64,000 bases of DNA from Nilaparvata lugens (taxonomy: Eukaryota > Arthropoda > Insecta > Hemiptera > Delphacidae), in NCBI RefSeq assembly GCF_014356525.2, contig NC_052507.1:49763952-49827951 (forward strand). The letters are read 5' to 3'. The notes under the pieces are model-generated. The model was given only the letters and a program-made list of their open reading frames with translations, had not been told where the DNA came from and did not search any database. Within the stretch, counting starts at the first letter, position 1, and each line of letters begins with the position of its first letter. This document shows positions 48,326-57,752 of this stretch, piece after piece. Both the position numbers and the translations under genes were made by a program.

Positions 48326-49115
48326 TAATATACATAATATAATTGCAATTACATAAAATTATATTCTTCGCAATTCAGCATCTGCTGGGGTATCCTATTT
48401 AGGATAAAATGAGTATCTTATCATATTAGTAGAGTTCATATAAAATTAATTTCAATCCCTGCAGAGCCAGACCTGTTTGTACACGTTTTTCATCCTCTCC
48501 CATTCCTTTCTTTCCCGTGCGACTCTCTGCCAAGTTACTCCTCCACAAACTCGCCGGAATTCTCCATCCCATCTGTAGCTAGGTCTTCCTCTGCTTCTTT
48601 CCCTATTCCGTGGATGCCAGTCCAATATTCTTCTCGTCCATCTGTCGTCCTTTGTTCGCACCACATGGCCAGCCCAATTCCATTTCCTTTCTACTATTAT
48701 CTTGCCAATGTCTTCGATTTTTGTTTCATTCCTATCCCAAGTATTTCTTTTCCTATCTCTTCTTGTCACTCCGATCATTATTCTTTCCATCAATCTTATA
48801 CTAGTTCTTAGCTTTTTTATTAATTTTTCATTCAATGTCCAAGTTTCACAGCCGTATAATATCACTGGCAGACAGCTTATTTGAAATAATTTTCTTTTGC
48901 CACTCATGTTGATTTTAGATCGGAATAGGTAATTGAAACGTCTGAACATCGACCAGCCCAACGCAATCCTCCTGGTAATCTCTCCCCTTTGACCGTCCTT
49001 TCCAATCTTTTGTCCCAAATAAATGAAGTTTTCCACTCTCTCTATTTTCCCTTTCTCCAGTAATATTCCCTCTTCTTGGCAGTTGAATGACATGACTTTG
49101 GATTTATCATAGTTC
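48326..49115 (-). mobile_element. RTE-like LINE, 3' half (left locus copy)
   Basis: Minus-strand C-terminal coding sequence followed by a 3' untranslated part with GATAAGATACTCATTTTATC, ending near 48326. The coding part breaks off at 49115 right at ACCT, where a different element begins. The missing 5' half of the same family continues at 61870-63804 across an identical ACCT. The two together account for one LINE split by an insertion. Confidence 0.8.
48452..49114 (-). pseudogene. RTE-like RT C-terminal region
   Basis: A 221-codon open frame with NYDKSKVMSFN at the start, YLGQKIGKDGQ, LPVILYGCETWTLNE, GVTRRDRKRNTW, KWNWAGHVVRTKDDRWTRRI and RSRGRPSYRWDGEF, in the order usual for RTE C-termini. 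The frame is intact from the insertion junction to the stop. It is a fragment: the palm and endonuclease are absent here. Parts of this sequence recur at 54483-54657 and 59273-59627. Confidence 0.85.
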
Positions 49116-49119
49116 ACCT

Positions 49120-50469
49120 TGTGAAGTGGTAAATTGCAAATCCTTTATAGATGATACAGTGTTCTTGATATTTATAAGAGCGGTCGCTAAAGTCCCTATT
49201 TTGCGAATAAATTCACAGAAAGTTGAGGCCGTCCGGCTCGCAAAATTGCTGGGTTCAAACCGCAGCTCTAGCTCAGTGGTAGATGCGTGAAATTTCCAAA
49301 TATAATTAATCACCACAAGGTTCAATGACTGGTGATTAATGATTCTTACCGCTGCTTCTGTGAAGTTCTTGAAGAATACCAATAAGGAAATCGAAAAGAT
49401 AGTTGATGACTGATTACCAGTAACCATGTATCCAATCGAGGATAATGAAGAACAACTATGGTTTTTTATAGTTGATTTTTAAAACGCTTGCTATGAATAC
49501 AGGTATCCACCAATTTGTCCTTCTGGAATTCCTTAGAACTTACAACGCCAGTTCTTGAAGCTCTCTGGATCCTTATATGATATAACTGGAACCTTATTAA
49601 TATAATTATCAATATGGTTTTTCTGGCGGACCAGTATGACTATCATCAAAGGATGATAAATACTGAATACTCTTAATAAGATCAATATCAATTGATTCAC
49701 TAATTTTATATGCTGCAGAATATTTTTTCTTGGCACTGAGACAGCTCAAACCGTATATTACAAGATGAATTAGGATATAATAAAAACTTCTATGATTTTG
49801 TATGCTGACATAAAACACATAATATATTCCCATAAAAATAATGTATATGAAAATATTCTTATATCTATAATTTCCTTTAAATAAATTCTTTTCTATAAAT
49901 TAAATGATTATCACAAGGCTTAATAGCATTCACTGTTGTGAGTTTTAAAATATATATATATATATTATATTTAATACTGATACTTGGACTTTAAGTCAAT
50001 TCAGAATTCTACAACTTAAAACCTGTTCGGTCGGTAGATTTAATAGGACAAGCTTTGATCAATTGACAAAAAATAATTAATAAAACTAACATTCAAAAAT
50101 CTCAGGGTTTTTATGAGTCCGTGCATGGAAGTAAGCTTCCTACATAAATCAAATAAATTCATAAAACATTCTTATAGACTATTTGATAGCACTCAACACG
50201 TTGTGAATTTTCTTTGACTCGAATTAATTTATATAGCGCTTTGATCAATTCCCCAACTCTTATCAAAAGGCCTTTAAAAAACGAGCTCGCTTGAACAAAC
50301 ACTCACAGTAATGATGTTCTTGAAGGTCTTGTAGAATAAATTAATTATTTCTAATAATTAATTATGCAGGTCCTTTTCGTCTCGGCTGGGCTCGTGCATG
50401 GTCCAGATTTCTTATAGATTATTTAAGTATTAAAGGTACATTTATGAGAACAGATTACAATTAAGAACT
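49120..50469. mobile_element. left, truncated copy of a TG...CA element inserted in the LINE
   Basis: Starts TGTGAAGTGGTAAA right after ACCT (49116-49119). From 49168 to 50468 it is nearly identical to 59628-60924. At 50469 it is cut off and joined to an LTR tail. No gag or pol is visible. Minus-strand frames (for example 49609-49833) conserved in the other copy encode a hydrophobic, Lys-rich peptide of unknown nature, followed in a neighbouring frame by a GTAAGT at about 49549. A B-box-like and an A-box-like tRNA motif lie at 49252-49279. Confidence 0.7.
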
Positions 50470-50648
50470 CTTCACGCCGTCAGAAGCACCAGGAGGTGCT
50501 GTTCACGCCAGCTGAGGCACAAAGAAGAAGGAAGAGGAACTTCGACTTGCCTCCTTTCCCCGCCCACATTACGACTGAGTGAAGTCATCCAGGAGCAACA
50601 CCTGGGATCAATCACCCACCTCTGAAGCTACTCAGGTTGTACGTGATA
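50470..50648 (+). repeat. truncated 5' LTR (last 179 bp)
   Basis: Identical in type to the ends of all other LTR units (52966-53244, 54201-54482, 57753-58034, 58991-59272), from TTCACGCCGTCAGAAGCACC to TGTACGTGATA. The LTR termini are TGTCAC...GTGATA, i.e. a short imperfect inverted repeat. Only the downstream end is preserved; the promoter and the 47-bp array are missing here. Confidence 0.85.
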
Positions 50649-50651
50649 GAT

Positions 50652-50670
50652 TGGCGCCCGCACTTGGGGC
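50652..50670 (+). other. primer-binding site of the LTR retroelement
   Basis: TGGCGCCCGCACTTGGGGC begins three bases after the LTR end. The TGGCGCC start is the known complement of a tRNA 3' end (CCA preceded by the discriminator region) used for minus-strand priming in Ty3/Gypsy-like elements. Position and sequence together are strong support. Confidence 0.85.
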
Positions 50671-50692
50671 ACGAGGCAACGAAGTAAGAATC

Positions 50693-51759
50693 ATGAGTGA
50701 ACAAGGCGAGGCTGATTCAGATGTTCAACACCAGGAGCTGACAGAGGATCAGTCGGTCGAGGACATAACCGACCCCAGAGTTTCCTGGATCTATAGATTG
50801 AAAAAGGATGAGGCTTTCAATCTTCTACAAGATTGGGGCATAGTGTCATCTGGAACACTTGCTGAGTTGAGAAAGTTGTTAGTAGACAACATAAGAAGAT
50901 GACTGTACGTTATCCCAGCCCTAGACCTGGTATAATGAGCAGAAGCAGTGGGGAGACCGGACACTCAGCAACAGGTACTCATGCTGAAGTTGGAACCAAC
51001 ATTCACACAACCCCCTCATGGACCCAGGGGCGGTATGTGACAAAGTAAGAAGCTGGAGACTGTCATTCGATGGCCAATCAGATGCTCCCAGCTTCTTAGA
51101 AAGGCTAGACGAGCTACAACAAGCTTATGGGCTCACTGGCAACCAACTACTAGTCACGCTACCTGAGTTACTAGTTGGTAAAGCTACTCTATGGATGCGT
51201 AATCGTCGTGACCAGTGGAAATCATGGGACAATTTTGTGACAGATTTCAGATCACGCTACTACCCACTTACCTATGAGGAGGACCTCGAGAATCTTATTC
51301 AGACAAGGATGCAAAAGGAAGGTGAATCGTTTGACGAATTTCTCGAAGATGTACTGACACTCATGAGGCGTAGAGGAGGTTTTACAGACGAGAATAAATT
51401 ACAGAGAGTGTATAAGAATCTCCTCCCACGGTAAATTGTATATTCGACAATCAGATGTTCATAGTATCAACGAATTGGAAAAATTCGCGAGGGAGTATGA
51501 ACAAATAAAAGCAGAGGAGAAACAGAATAGACAGAATTCGAGAGTTCACATGATTGAGGACACGAAAAAGATTACAAGGCTCAAGGTTGAGACAGTTATA
51601 ACCCCTACTAGTAACAGACCATCTCTTAGTGAGTCTGAACCCATGTGTGGGCAATACAAGAGACCAGGGCACTGGAGATCACACTGCCCCGATATCCCAC
51701 CATGTAAAAGGAGCGGAAAGAGAGCACTGTCTGCCGTCCCTGTCCTCCCATCTACCTAG
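50693..51759 (+). pseudogene. Ty3/Gypsy-like gag, three frame changes
   Basis: The first frame begins with ATG at 50693, is acidic at the start and has a SAP-like segment (AFNLLQDWGIVSSGTLAELR) before a TGA at 50902. An overlapping frame starts at the ATGA there and a third (51018-51434) holds the gag core: SWRLSFDGQSDAPSFLERLDE, LLVGKATLWMRNRRDQWKSW, FRSRYYPLTYEEDLENLIQ and GESFDEFLEDVLTLMRRRGG. The fourth (51436-51759) resumes with KLYIRQSDVHSINELEKFAR and ends in a zinc-knuckle-like CGQYKRPGHWRSHCP in which the second Cys is Tyr. Then it runs into the 47-bp array and stops. Gag would assemble the particle; this copy is not functional. Confidence 0.85.
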
Positions 51760-52962
51760 GGCACAGCGGACCGTTGTCTGCCGTCCCTGTCCTCCCATAT
51801 ACCTAGGGCACAGCGGACCGTTGTCTGCCGTCCCTGTCCTCCCATCTCCCTAGGCACAGCGGACCGTTGTCTGCCGACCCTGTCCTCCCATTTCCCCAGG
51901 GCACAGCGGACCGTTGTCTGCCGTCCCTGACCTTCCATCACCCTAGGGCACAGCAGACCGTTGTCTGCCGTCCCTGTCCTCCCATATACCTAGGGCACAG
52001 CGGACCGTTGTCTGCCGTCCCTGTCCTCCCATCTCCCTAGGGCACAGCGGACCGTTGTCTGCCGTCCCTGTCCTCCCATTTCCCCAGGGCACAGCGGACC
52101 GTTGTCTGCCGTCCCTGACCTCCCATCTCCCTAGGGCACAGCGGACCGTTGTCTGCCGTCCATGTCCTCACATTTCCCCCAGGGCACAGCGGACCGTTGT
52201 CTGCCGTCCCTGACCTCCCATCACCCTAGGGCACAGCGGACCGTTGTCTGCCGTCCTGTCCTCCCATTCCCCCAGGGCACAGCGGACTGTTGTCTGCCGT
52301 CCCTGACCTCCCATCACCCTAGGGCACAGCGGACCGTTGTCTGCCGTCCCTGTCCTCCCATTTCCCCAGGGCACAGCGGACCGTTGTCTGCCGTCCCTGA
52401 CCTCCCATCACCCTAGGGCACAGCGGACCGTTGTCTGCCGTCCCTGACCTCCCATTTCCCCAGGGCACAGCGGACCGTTGTCTGCCGTCCCTGTCCTCCC
52501 ATTTCCCCAGGGCACAGCGGACCGTTGTCTGCCGTCCCTGACCTTCCATTCCCCCAGGGCACAGCGGACCGTTGTCTGCCGTCCCTGTCCTCCCATCTCC
52601 CTAGGGCACAGCGGACCGTTGTCTGCCGTCCCTGTCCTCCCATTTCCCCAGGGCACAGCGGACCGTTGTCTGCCGTCCCTATTCTTCCTTCTCCCCAGGG
52701 CACAGCGGACAGTTGTCTGCCATCCCCATTCTTCCTTCTCCCCAGGGCACAGCGGACCGTTGTCTGCCGTCCCTATTCTTCCTTCTCCCCAGGGCACAGC
52801 GGACCGTTGTCTGCCGTCCCTATTCTTCCTTTTCCCCAGGGGACAGCGGACTGTTGTCTGCCGTCCCTATTCTTCCTCCTCCCCAGGGCACAGCGGACCG
52901 TTGTCTGCCGTCCCTATTCTTCCTTCTCCCCAGGGCACAGCAGACCGTTGTCTGCCGTCCCT
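51728..52962 (+). repeat. 47-bp minisatellite array 1 (between gag and protease)
   Basis: About 26 units whose core is AGGGCACAGCGGACCGTTGT then CTGCCGTCCCTG, followed by a variable CCTCCCAT(T/C)(T/A)CCC(C/T). The first units have the ATCTACC and ATATACC variants, the middle CATCACCCT, and the last ones the TATTCTTCCTTCTCCCC variant. The same order occurs in array 3, so this is a shortened copy of it. Long reading frames across the array are artefacts. Confidence 0.95.
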
Positions 52963-53244
52963 CTCCTTTCTGTCCTTCCTTTTCCTACTCCACTGGAGCG
53001 GAACCGAGGCTGTAAGGCCGATACAAAATTACATCAAAGAGGTGTCATCAGAGAAGAGAGCGACCTTCACGCCATCAGAAGCACCAGGAGGTGCTGTTCA
53101 TGCCAGCTGAGGAACAAAGAAGAAGGAAGAGGAACTTCGACTTGCCTCCTTTCCCCGCCCACATTACGACTGAGCGAAGTCATCCATGAGCAACACCTGG
53201 GTATCAATCACCCACCTTTGAAGCAACTCAGGGTGTACATGATA
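52963..53244 (+). repeat. LTR downstream end (U5-like), internal copy a
   Basis: From CTTTCTGTCCTTCC through TACTCCACTGGAGCGGAACC, CACGCCATCAGAAGCACC and on to TGTACATGATA; corresponds to 57753-58034. Followed directly by GATTGG, the first bases after the LTR in a genuine 5' LTR, and then by an LTR head. Confidence 0.85.
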
Positions 53245-53250
53245 GATTGG

Positions 53251-53512
53251 CATCGAGACAACTTCCACCGCCTCTGGCGGCGGTACAACTCCATCCCCTC
53301 CACTTTGGGGGAGTATTTAAACGCCGGACGAGCCCCAGACCACAGCTTTCCGCTCACAACCTTCCTGTTTCTTGTATAGCGGCCCGTTGGCTGCCGTACG
53401 TCCCCGACCTCCTGCCCTGTACAGCGGCCCGTTGGCTGCCGTACGTCCCCGACCTCCTGCCCTGGTACAGCGGCCTGTTGGCTGCCGTATGTCCCTAACC
53501 TTCCATCTCCTT
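53251..53512 (+). promoter_or_regulatory. partial LTR head with TATA-like box, copy a
   Basis: CATCGAGACAACTTCCACCG, the CCGCC-TCT-GGCGG hairpin, CACTTTGGGGGAG and TATTTAAACGCC (53314-53322), then diverged relatives of the 47-bp unit. Equivalent to 55958-56174, but lacking the TGTCAC start. Confidence 0.75.
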
Positions 53513-54200
53513 AGGGCACAGCGGACCGTTGTCTGCCGTCCCTGACCTCCCATCACCCTAGGGCACAGCGGACCGTTGTCTGCCGTCCCTGTCCTCCCAT
53601 TTCCCCAGGGCACAGCAGACCGTTGTCTGCCGTCCCTGACCTCCCATCTCCCTAGGGCACAGCGGACCATTGTCTGTCGTCCCTGTCCTCCCATTTCTTC
53701 AGGGCACAGCGGACCGTTGTCTGCCGTCCCTGACCTTCCATTCCCCCAGGGCACAGCGGACCGTTGTCTGCCGTCCCTGTCCTCCCATTCCCCCAGGGCA
53801 CAGCGGACCGTTGTCTGCCGTCCCTGACCTCCCATCTCCCTAGGGCACAGCGGACCGTTGTCTGCCGTCCCTGTTCTCCCATCTCCCTAGGGCACAGCGG
53901 ACCGTTGTCTGCCGTCCCTGTCCTCCCATTCCCCCAGGGCACAGCGGACCGTTGTCTGCCGTCCCTATTCTTCTTCTCCCCAGGGCACAGCGGACCGTTG
54001 TCTGTCGTCCCTATTCTTCCTTCTCCCCAGGGCACAGCGGACCGTTGTCTGCCGTCCCTATTCTTCCTTCTCCCCAGGGCACAGCGGACCGTTGTCTGCC
54101 GTCCCTATTCTTCCTTCTCCCCAGGGCACAGCTGACCGTTGTCTGCCGTCCCTATTCTTCCTTTTCCCCAGGGCACAGCGGACTGTTGTCTGCCGTCCCT
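53513..54200 (+). repeat. 47-bp minisatellite array 2
   Basis: About 14-15 units, starting with a TTAGGGCACAG variant and ending with TATTCTTCCTTCTCCCC variants. Same unit order as array 4 (58303-58990). Confidence 0.95.
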
Positions 54201-54482
54201 ATCCTTTCTGTCCTTCCTTTTCCTACTCCACTGGAGCGGAACCGAGGCCGTAAGGCCGATACAAAATTACATCAAAGTGGTGTCATTAGAGAAGAGAGCG
54301 ACCTTCACGCCGTCAGAAGCACCAGGAGGTGCTGTTCACGCCAGCTGAGGCACAAAGAAGAAGGAAGAGGAACTTCGACTTGCCTCCTTTCCCCGCCCAC
54401 ATTACGACTGAGCGAAGTCATCCAGGAGCAACACCTGGGTATCAATCACCCACCTTTGTAGCTACTCAGGGTGTACGTGATA
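54201..54482 (+). repeat. LTR downstream end (U5-like), internal copy b
   Basis: Counterpart of 58991-59272, ending TGTACGTGATA and joined directly to LINE sequence, with no PBS remnant. Confidence 0.85.
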
Positions 54483-54657
54483 GTCTTTGATTTTTGTTTC
54501 ATTCCTATCCCAAGTATTTCTTTTCCTATCTCTTCTTGTCACTCCGATCATTATTCTTTCCATCAATCTTATACTAGTTCTTAGCTTTTTTATTAATTTT
54601 TCATTCAATGTCCAAGTTTCACAGCCGTATAATATCACTGGCAGACAGCTTTTTTGA
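54483..54657 (-). repeat. 175-bp LINE fragment inside the retroelement
   Basis: Corresponds to 48710-48886 and to 59273-59447. On the minus strand it encodes LPVILYGCETWTLNEK and GVTRRDRKRNTWDRNETKI. It is fused at GAAATAAT to the retroelement's protease region. Shares TTTTTTGAAATAAT with the 59-kb copy against TTATTTGAAATAAT in the left copy, so it derives from the 59-kb type. Confidence 0.9.
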
Positions 54658-54661
54658 AATA

Positions 54662-55683
54662 ATCTGTGATGTGCAGAAGGAGAATAAAACTCCGAACAAG
54701 ACAGCAGTGATGCGAACGGCACACAGGATTCCTGTGATTGGAGAGTCATCAAGGGACAACAGACTATTCATTACTGTGACAATCGGTGGTAAAAAGTGTC
54801 GGGCGCTGAAGCTAATTATATGAGTAATGAGGTTTATGAAGTTCTCCAAAAAAAAGGGATGATAAGGAAGGTACCAACTCATCACCACGTAATATTAGCT
54901 GATGGACGATCTACCCCATTAAATGGGAAGCTGACAACTAATGTAACTATAGGACAAATCACAGTTCCACTAGTGGCGTCTATAATGGAAGGACTTGAAC
55001 AAGAGTTGCTATTAGGCATGGAATTTATGTGTAAAAACAGGGTGAATATTCACACATTCACGAGAGAGGTAGAGTGGGATCCTCCCCAACTGAATCCTAC
55101 AAGTCCGCTAATAATGTCGCGATCTCTCTTATTGGGGACTAAGACAACAGCAGTCCCAACAATATCAGCTGTACAATCCGAATCTCAGGACAACAAGGAT
55201 CGCGACAGAAGGATGTTCAAGCAGGATGGTTTGAACAGAGTCGAACCCAATGCCTTGATTGATAGCAAAGCAGAGTTGTCATATGTTCCAAGGCAAGCAT
55301 CTTGGGGCAACATAGTGATGGATCACAGGAACGAGATGACTGACTCTGAACGCCAGGCCACGATTCATGCCCCAGCCACCAACACCAGTGGTGAATCCGA
55401 GAGGGATGTGGAAGAGTCAATACCACCCCCTACTGTCATGGATGTGGAGGAGTCAATACCCTCCTCAACGGAAATGGATGTGGAAGAGCAAACGCAGTCT
55501 TCAACTACCAATGAAGTAGTCCCACCGTCCCAGGAACCCAGACCAGGCCCCTCTCGAAATATGGATCCAGTGCTGTGCCACCGCAACACAACATCAGGCA
55601 AGCACAAACGGGCCGGCAAGCCACGCATAAAAATCCGATTATCAAATGGACGATGTAAATATGTACCTGTGGACCAGGTATAG
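54662..55683 (+). pseudogene. retropepsin-like protease and C-terminal extension, active site damaged
   Basis: One frame (to 54822) contains IPVIGESSRDNRLFITVTIG and GGKKC. The other (54796-55683) starts at SGAEANYMSNEVYEVL and holds ILADGRSTPLNGKLTTNVTI and ELLLGMEFM, the typical order of a retroviral-type aspartic protease. The catalytic Asp before Ser-Gly-Ala is missing and the frame changes exactly there, consistent with a short deletion. After the protease come about 200 residues rich in Glu, Ser, Pro and Thr (three related VEESIP segments), ending in KIRLSNGRCKYVPVDQV. No reverse transcriptase, RNase H or integrase motif follows before the LTR, so the element is non-autonomous or internally deleted. 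Confidence 0.8.
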
Positions 55684-55706
55684 ATAAAGCTCATAGTGAG
55701 TGGCAT

Positions 55707-55796
55707 ACACCTCTAAAGGTGATGCCTGGGAGGTGTACACCTGTTAAGGTGATGCCTAGATGGTTCACGCCTTTAAAGGTGGTGCCATAGAGGCTC
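55707..55796 (+). repeat. three 30-bp tandem repeats before the polypurine tract
   Basis: Units 55707-55736, 55737-55766 and 55767-55796 share ACRCCTNTTAAGGTGATGCC-like sequence, each with a small CCT...AAGG inverted word. Followed by 11 C (55800-55810). Confidence 0.85.
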
Positions 55797-55812
55797 AGAC
55801 CCCCCCCCCCAC

Positions 55813-55826
55813 AAGTAGGAGTGGGG
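55813..55826 (+). other. polypurine tract
   Basis: AAGTAGGAGTGGGG directly precedes TGTCAC, the start of the 3' LTR. A purine run at this place primes plus-strand DNA synthesis in LTR elements; here it is interrupted by one T in two places, which is tolerable. Confidence 0.7.
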
Positions 55827-56017
55827 TGTCACAAAGTAAAATTGTGACGGAAAATATTGTTAAATAATTAATAATATTGAAGAAAGACGCTCGGCTATCA
55901 GCAACGCTAGCTGACCGCGGAGATAAGAAAGGTACCGATGGCGCACCATCTTCTGCGCATCAAGACAATTTCCACCGCCTCTGGCGGCGGCACAACTCCA
56001 TCCCCTCCACTTTGGGG

Positions 56018-56030
56018 GAGTATTTAAACG
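56018..56030 (+). promoter_or_regulatory. TATA-like box of the LTR
   Basis: GAGTATTTAAACG lies downstream of a GC hairpin and upstream of the array. Repeated at 53311 and 58101 in the partial LTR heads. If it is used, the array would lie in the transcribed R-U5 part. Confidence 0.5.
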
Positions 56031-56174
56031 CCGGACGAGCCCCAGACCACAGCTTTCCACTCACAACCTTCCTGCTCCTGGTACAGCGGCCCGGTGGCTG
56101 CCTTATGTCCCCGACTTCCTGCCCTGGTACAGCGGCCCCTTGGCTGCCGTACGTCCCTGACCTCCCATCTCCCT

Positions 56175-57752
56175 AGGGCACAGTGGACCATTGTCTGCCG
56201 TCCCTGTCCTCCCATCTACCTAGGGCACAGCGGACCGTTGTCTGCCGTCCCTGTCCTCCCATATACCTAGGGCACAGCGGACCGTTGTCTGCCGTCCCTG
56301 TCCTCCCATCTCCCAAGGCACAGCGGACCGTTGTCTGCCGACCCTGTCCTCCCATTTCCCCAGGGCACAGCGGACCGTTGTCTGCCGTCCCTGACCTCCC
56401 ATCACCCTAGGGCACAGCAGACCGTTGTCTGCCGTCCCTGTCCTCCCATTTCCCCAGGGCACAGCGGACCGTTGTCTGCCGTCCCTGACCTCCCATCACC
56501 CTAGGGCACAGCAGACCGTTGTCTGCCGTCCCTGTCCTCCCATATACCTAGGGCACAGCGGACCGTTGTCTGCCGTCCCTGTCCTCCCATCTCCCTAGGG
56601 CACAGCGGACCGTTGTCTGCCGTCCCTGTCCTCCCATTTCCCCAGGGCACAGCGGACCGTTGTCTGCCGTCCCTGACCTCCCATCTCCCTAGGCACAGCA
56701 GACCGTTGTCTGCCGTCCCTGTCCTCCCATATACCTAGGGCACAGCGGACCGTTGTCTGCCGTCCCTGTCCTCCCATCTCCCTAGGGCACAGCGGACCGT
56801 TGTCTGCCGTCCCTGTCCTCCCATTTCCCCAGGGCACAGCGGACCGTTGTCTGCCGTCCCTGACCTCCCATCTCCCTAGGGCACAGCGGACCGTTGTCTG
56901 CCGTCCCTGTCCTCACATTTCCCCAGGGCACAGCGGACCGTTGTCTGCCGTCCCTGACCTCCCATCTCCCTAGGGCACAGCGGACCGTTGTCTGCCGTCC
57001 CTGTCCTCCCATTTCCCCAGGGCACAGCGGACTGTTGTCTGCTGTCCCTGACCTCCCATCACCCTAGGGCACAGCGGACCGTTGTCTGCCGTCCCTGTCC
57101 TCCCATTTCCCCAGGGCACAGCGGACCGTTGTCTGCCGTCCCTGACCTCCCATCACCCTAGGGCACAGCGGACCGTTGTCTGCCATCCCTGTCCTCCCAT
57201 TTCCCAGGGCACAGCGGACCGTTGTCTGCCGTCCCTGACCTCCCATTTCCCCAGGGCACAGCGGACCGTTGTCTGCCGTCCCTGTCCTCCCATTTCCCCA
57301 GGGCACAGCGGACCGTTGTCTGCCGTCCCTGACCTTCCATTCCCCCAGGGCACAGCGGACCGTTGTCTGCCGTCCCTGTCCTCCCATCTCCCTAGGGCAC
57401 AGCGGACCGTTGTCTGCCGTCCCTGTCCTCCCATTTCCCCAGGGCACAGCGGACCGTTGTCTGCCGTCCCTATTCTTCCTTCTCCCCAGGGCACAGCGGA
57501 CAGTTGTCTGCCATCCCCATTCTTCCTTCTCCCCAGGGCACAGCGGACCGTTGTCTGCCGTCCCTATTCTTCCTTCTCCCCAGGGCACAGCGGACCGTTG
57601 TCTGCCGTTCCTATTCTTCCTTTTCCCCAGGGGACAGCGGACTGTTGTCTGCTGTACCTATTCTTCCTCCTCACCAGGGCACAGCGGACCGTTGTCTGCC
57701 GTCCCTATTCTTCCTTCTCCCCAGGGCACAGCAGACCGTTGTCTGCCGTCCC
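56175..57752 (+). repeat. 47-bp minisatellite array 3 (in the 3' LTR)
   Basis: About 33-34 units, the longest array. Unit variants occur in blocks: ATCTACC/ATATACC, CATCACCCT, CATTTCCCC, and TATTCTTCC at the downstream end. Higher-order repetition is visible, for example the TCACCCT-TATACC-TCTCCCT-TTTCCCC series recurs. Confidence 0.95.

Noticed and set aside
49252..49279. Functional tRNA gene
   Set aside because: Boxes in wrong order, no acceptor or T stem.
51728..52962. CRISPR-like array of 47-bp spacing
   Set aside because: The whole unit is repeated with no unique spacers; it is a minisatellite in an LTR.
52478..53379. Open frames of 200-284 codons across the 47-bp arrays, as proteins with repeated PRAQRTVVCRP-type peptides
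   Set aside because: All frames on both strands are similarly open, and the array is LTR sequence; no start, promoter or frame bias points to translation.
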